From contig JACZQQ010000137.1 of the NCBI GenBank assembly GCA_022545645.1, positions 1 to 7,078 of the forward strand: a stretch of 7,078 bases of DNA, in the 5' to 3' direction. Shown here one piece after another: positions 6,483-7,078 of this stretch (position 1 is the first letter of the stretch; each line of letters opens with the position of its first letter). The position numbers and the translations under genes are program-made. Source of the stretch: Acidobacteriota bacterium (lineage in GTDB: Bacteria; Acidobacteriota; UBA6911; RPQK01; JADFOI01). The notes beneath the pieces were generated by a model, which was not told the origin of the DNA, searched no databases, and worked only from the letters and a program-made list of their open reading frames with translations.

Positions 6483-6568
6483 CCTGGTTGGTATCTCCGC
6501 AACTCTTCTCCTACGCAGCTGGGAGATGTATTTGAGAACTCCGCAGCTTCTTTTGATAAACAAAGGGT

Positions 6569-7054
6569 ATGCCTTTCCTGAATAAGCACCAACAGAGCAC
6601 CACCCTCAGGGCCATTCGCTGGTTTCTCATGGCCATTCTTCTCATGGGGTTACTGGGCACCGGTGTGGAGTTGCTCTTGTTGGAGCACACTGAGGGCTTT
6701 TGGCAATGGGTGCCACTCCTCCTGATCGCTATCGGCCTGATCGTGTTATCCTGGGGCCTGCTCTACCCGGGACGCCGCAACATCAGGCTGCTTCAGGGAA
6801 CCATGATCCTCTTCGTGTTGAGTGGCCTGGTCGGGCTTATCCTGCACTATCAGGGGAATGCGGAGTTCGAACTGGAGATGTACCCTTCTCTGAAGGGGCT
6901 GGAGCTTTTTTGGGAGGCCATCCGGGGAGCAACGCCGACCCTTGCTCCGGGAACGATGATTCAACTCGGATTACTGGGATTGGCCTACACGATCCGGCAC
7001 CCACAATTAGGTTCTTCGAAGATAAGGCCATCGGACGACAAAGGAAAATCATGA
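6569..7054 (+). CDS. Four-pass membrane protein of unknown function
   Basis: The 161-residue protein has four hydrophobic helices (about residues 17-38, 46-66, 73-93, 123-141), a basic N-terminus and a polar Lys/Asp-rich C-terminus after RHPQ. Between helices 3 and 4 is a well-defined polar loop, GNAEFELEMYPSLKGLELF (96-114), followed by ATPTLAPGTM. This looks like the conserved core of an uncharacterised family. I do not recognise a named domain. ATG 6569 is preceded by AAAGGG only one base away, an unusually short spacing, so initiation may be weak. It follows the secreted-protein gene by 86 bases without a terminator, so cotranscription is possible. Its TGA overlaps the next start codon. 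Confidence 0.7.
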   Translation: MPFLNKHQQSTTLRAIRWFLMAILLMGLLGTGVELLLLEHTEGFWQWVPLLLIAIGLIVLSWGLLYPGRRNIRLLQGTMILFVLSGLVGLILHYQGNAEFELEMYPSLKGLELFWEAIRGATPTLAPGTMIQLGLLGLAYTIRHPQLGSSKIRPSDDKGKS

Positions 7055-7078
7055 TGAATCCAAATAACATACTTATGA
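7051..7078 (+). CDS. Start of a further gene, cut by window end
   Basis: ATG at 7051 overlaps the TGA of the membrane protein in an ATGA arrangement, which favours translational coupling. A second ATG directly follows at 7054 in the same frame. AAGGA (7041-7045) is five bases upstream of the first and eight of the second. Only nine codons are visible (MMNPNNILM), too few to identify the product. Confidence 0.5.

Noticed and set aside
6492..6528. ATCTCC/GGAGAT complementary pair after the secreted-protein gene as a terminator
   Set aside because: The stem is only six pairs with a 23-base loop and no T-run, so it is not a credible terminator.

Overview
The window reads as a chromosomal stretch from a moderately GC-rich environmental bacterium. 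Several genes are types I associate from memory with Acidobacteriota (Solibacter-like lineages): a six-pass membrane Ser/Thr kinase with a Trp-rich tail, a secreted VPS62-like protein, and a DUF4136 lipoprotein remnant. No rRNA or other marker gene is present, so this placement is an inference.

Layout. Positions 1-142 hold no recognisable gene but carry a near-perfect 30-bp inverted repeat (76-140). It ends two bases before the start codon of a UbiD-family (de)carboxylase (143-1528). A 234-base spacer follows, with a small 7-nt repeat array and a 28-codon leader ORF. Next is a membrane Ser/Thr protein kinase (1763-3313), then a membrane-anchored Dabb-domain protein (3419-3826) and a small zinc-ribbon protein (3843-4121), 16 bases apart and probably cotranscribed. 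A PilZ-domain protein (4140-4928) lies on the opposite strand, convergent with them. Upstream of it, on the same strand, are degraded pieces of a DUF4136-type gene (about 4932-5250). The plus strand resumes with a secreted VPS62-like protein (5484-6482), a four-pass membrane protein (6569-7054) and the first codons of another gene (7051 onward), which overlaps the previous stop codon.

How the genes relate. There is no single obvious pathway. The kinase (protein phosphorylation) and the PilZ protein (cyclic di-GMP) are both signal-response proteins, but on opposite strands and with no evidence of a shared circuit. The UbiD homologue appears to lack most of the residues that define prenylated-FMN decarboxylase chemistry. 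I see no phage, CRISPR, toxin-antitoxin or defence system, and no convincing new multi-gene system. The points most worth a second look are the divergent UbiD active site, the hairpin abutting its start codon, and the unlisted DUF4136 pseudogene.
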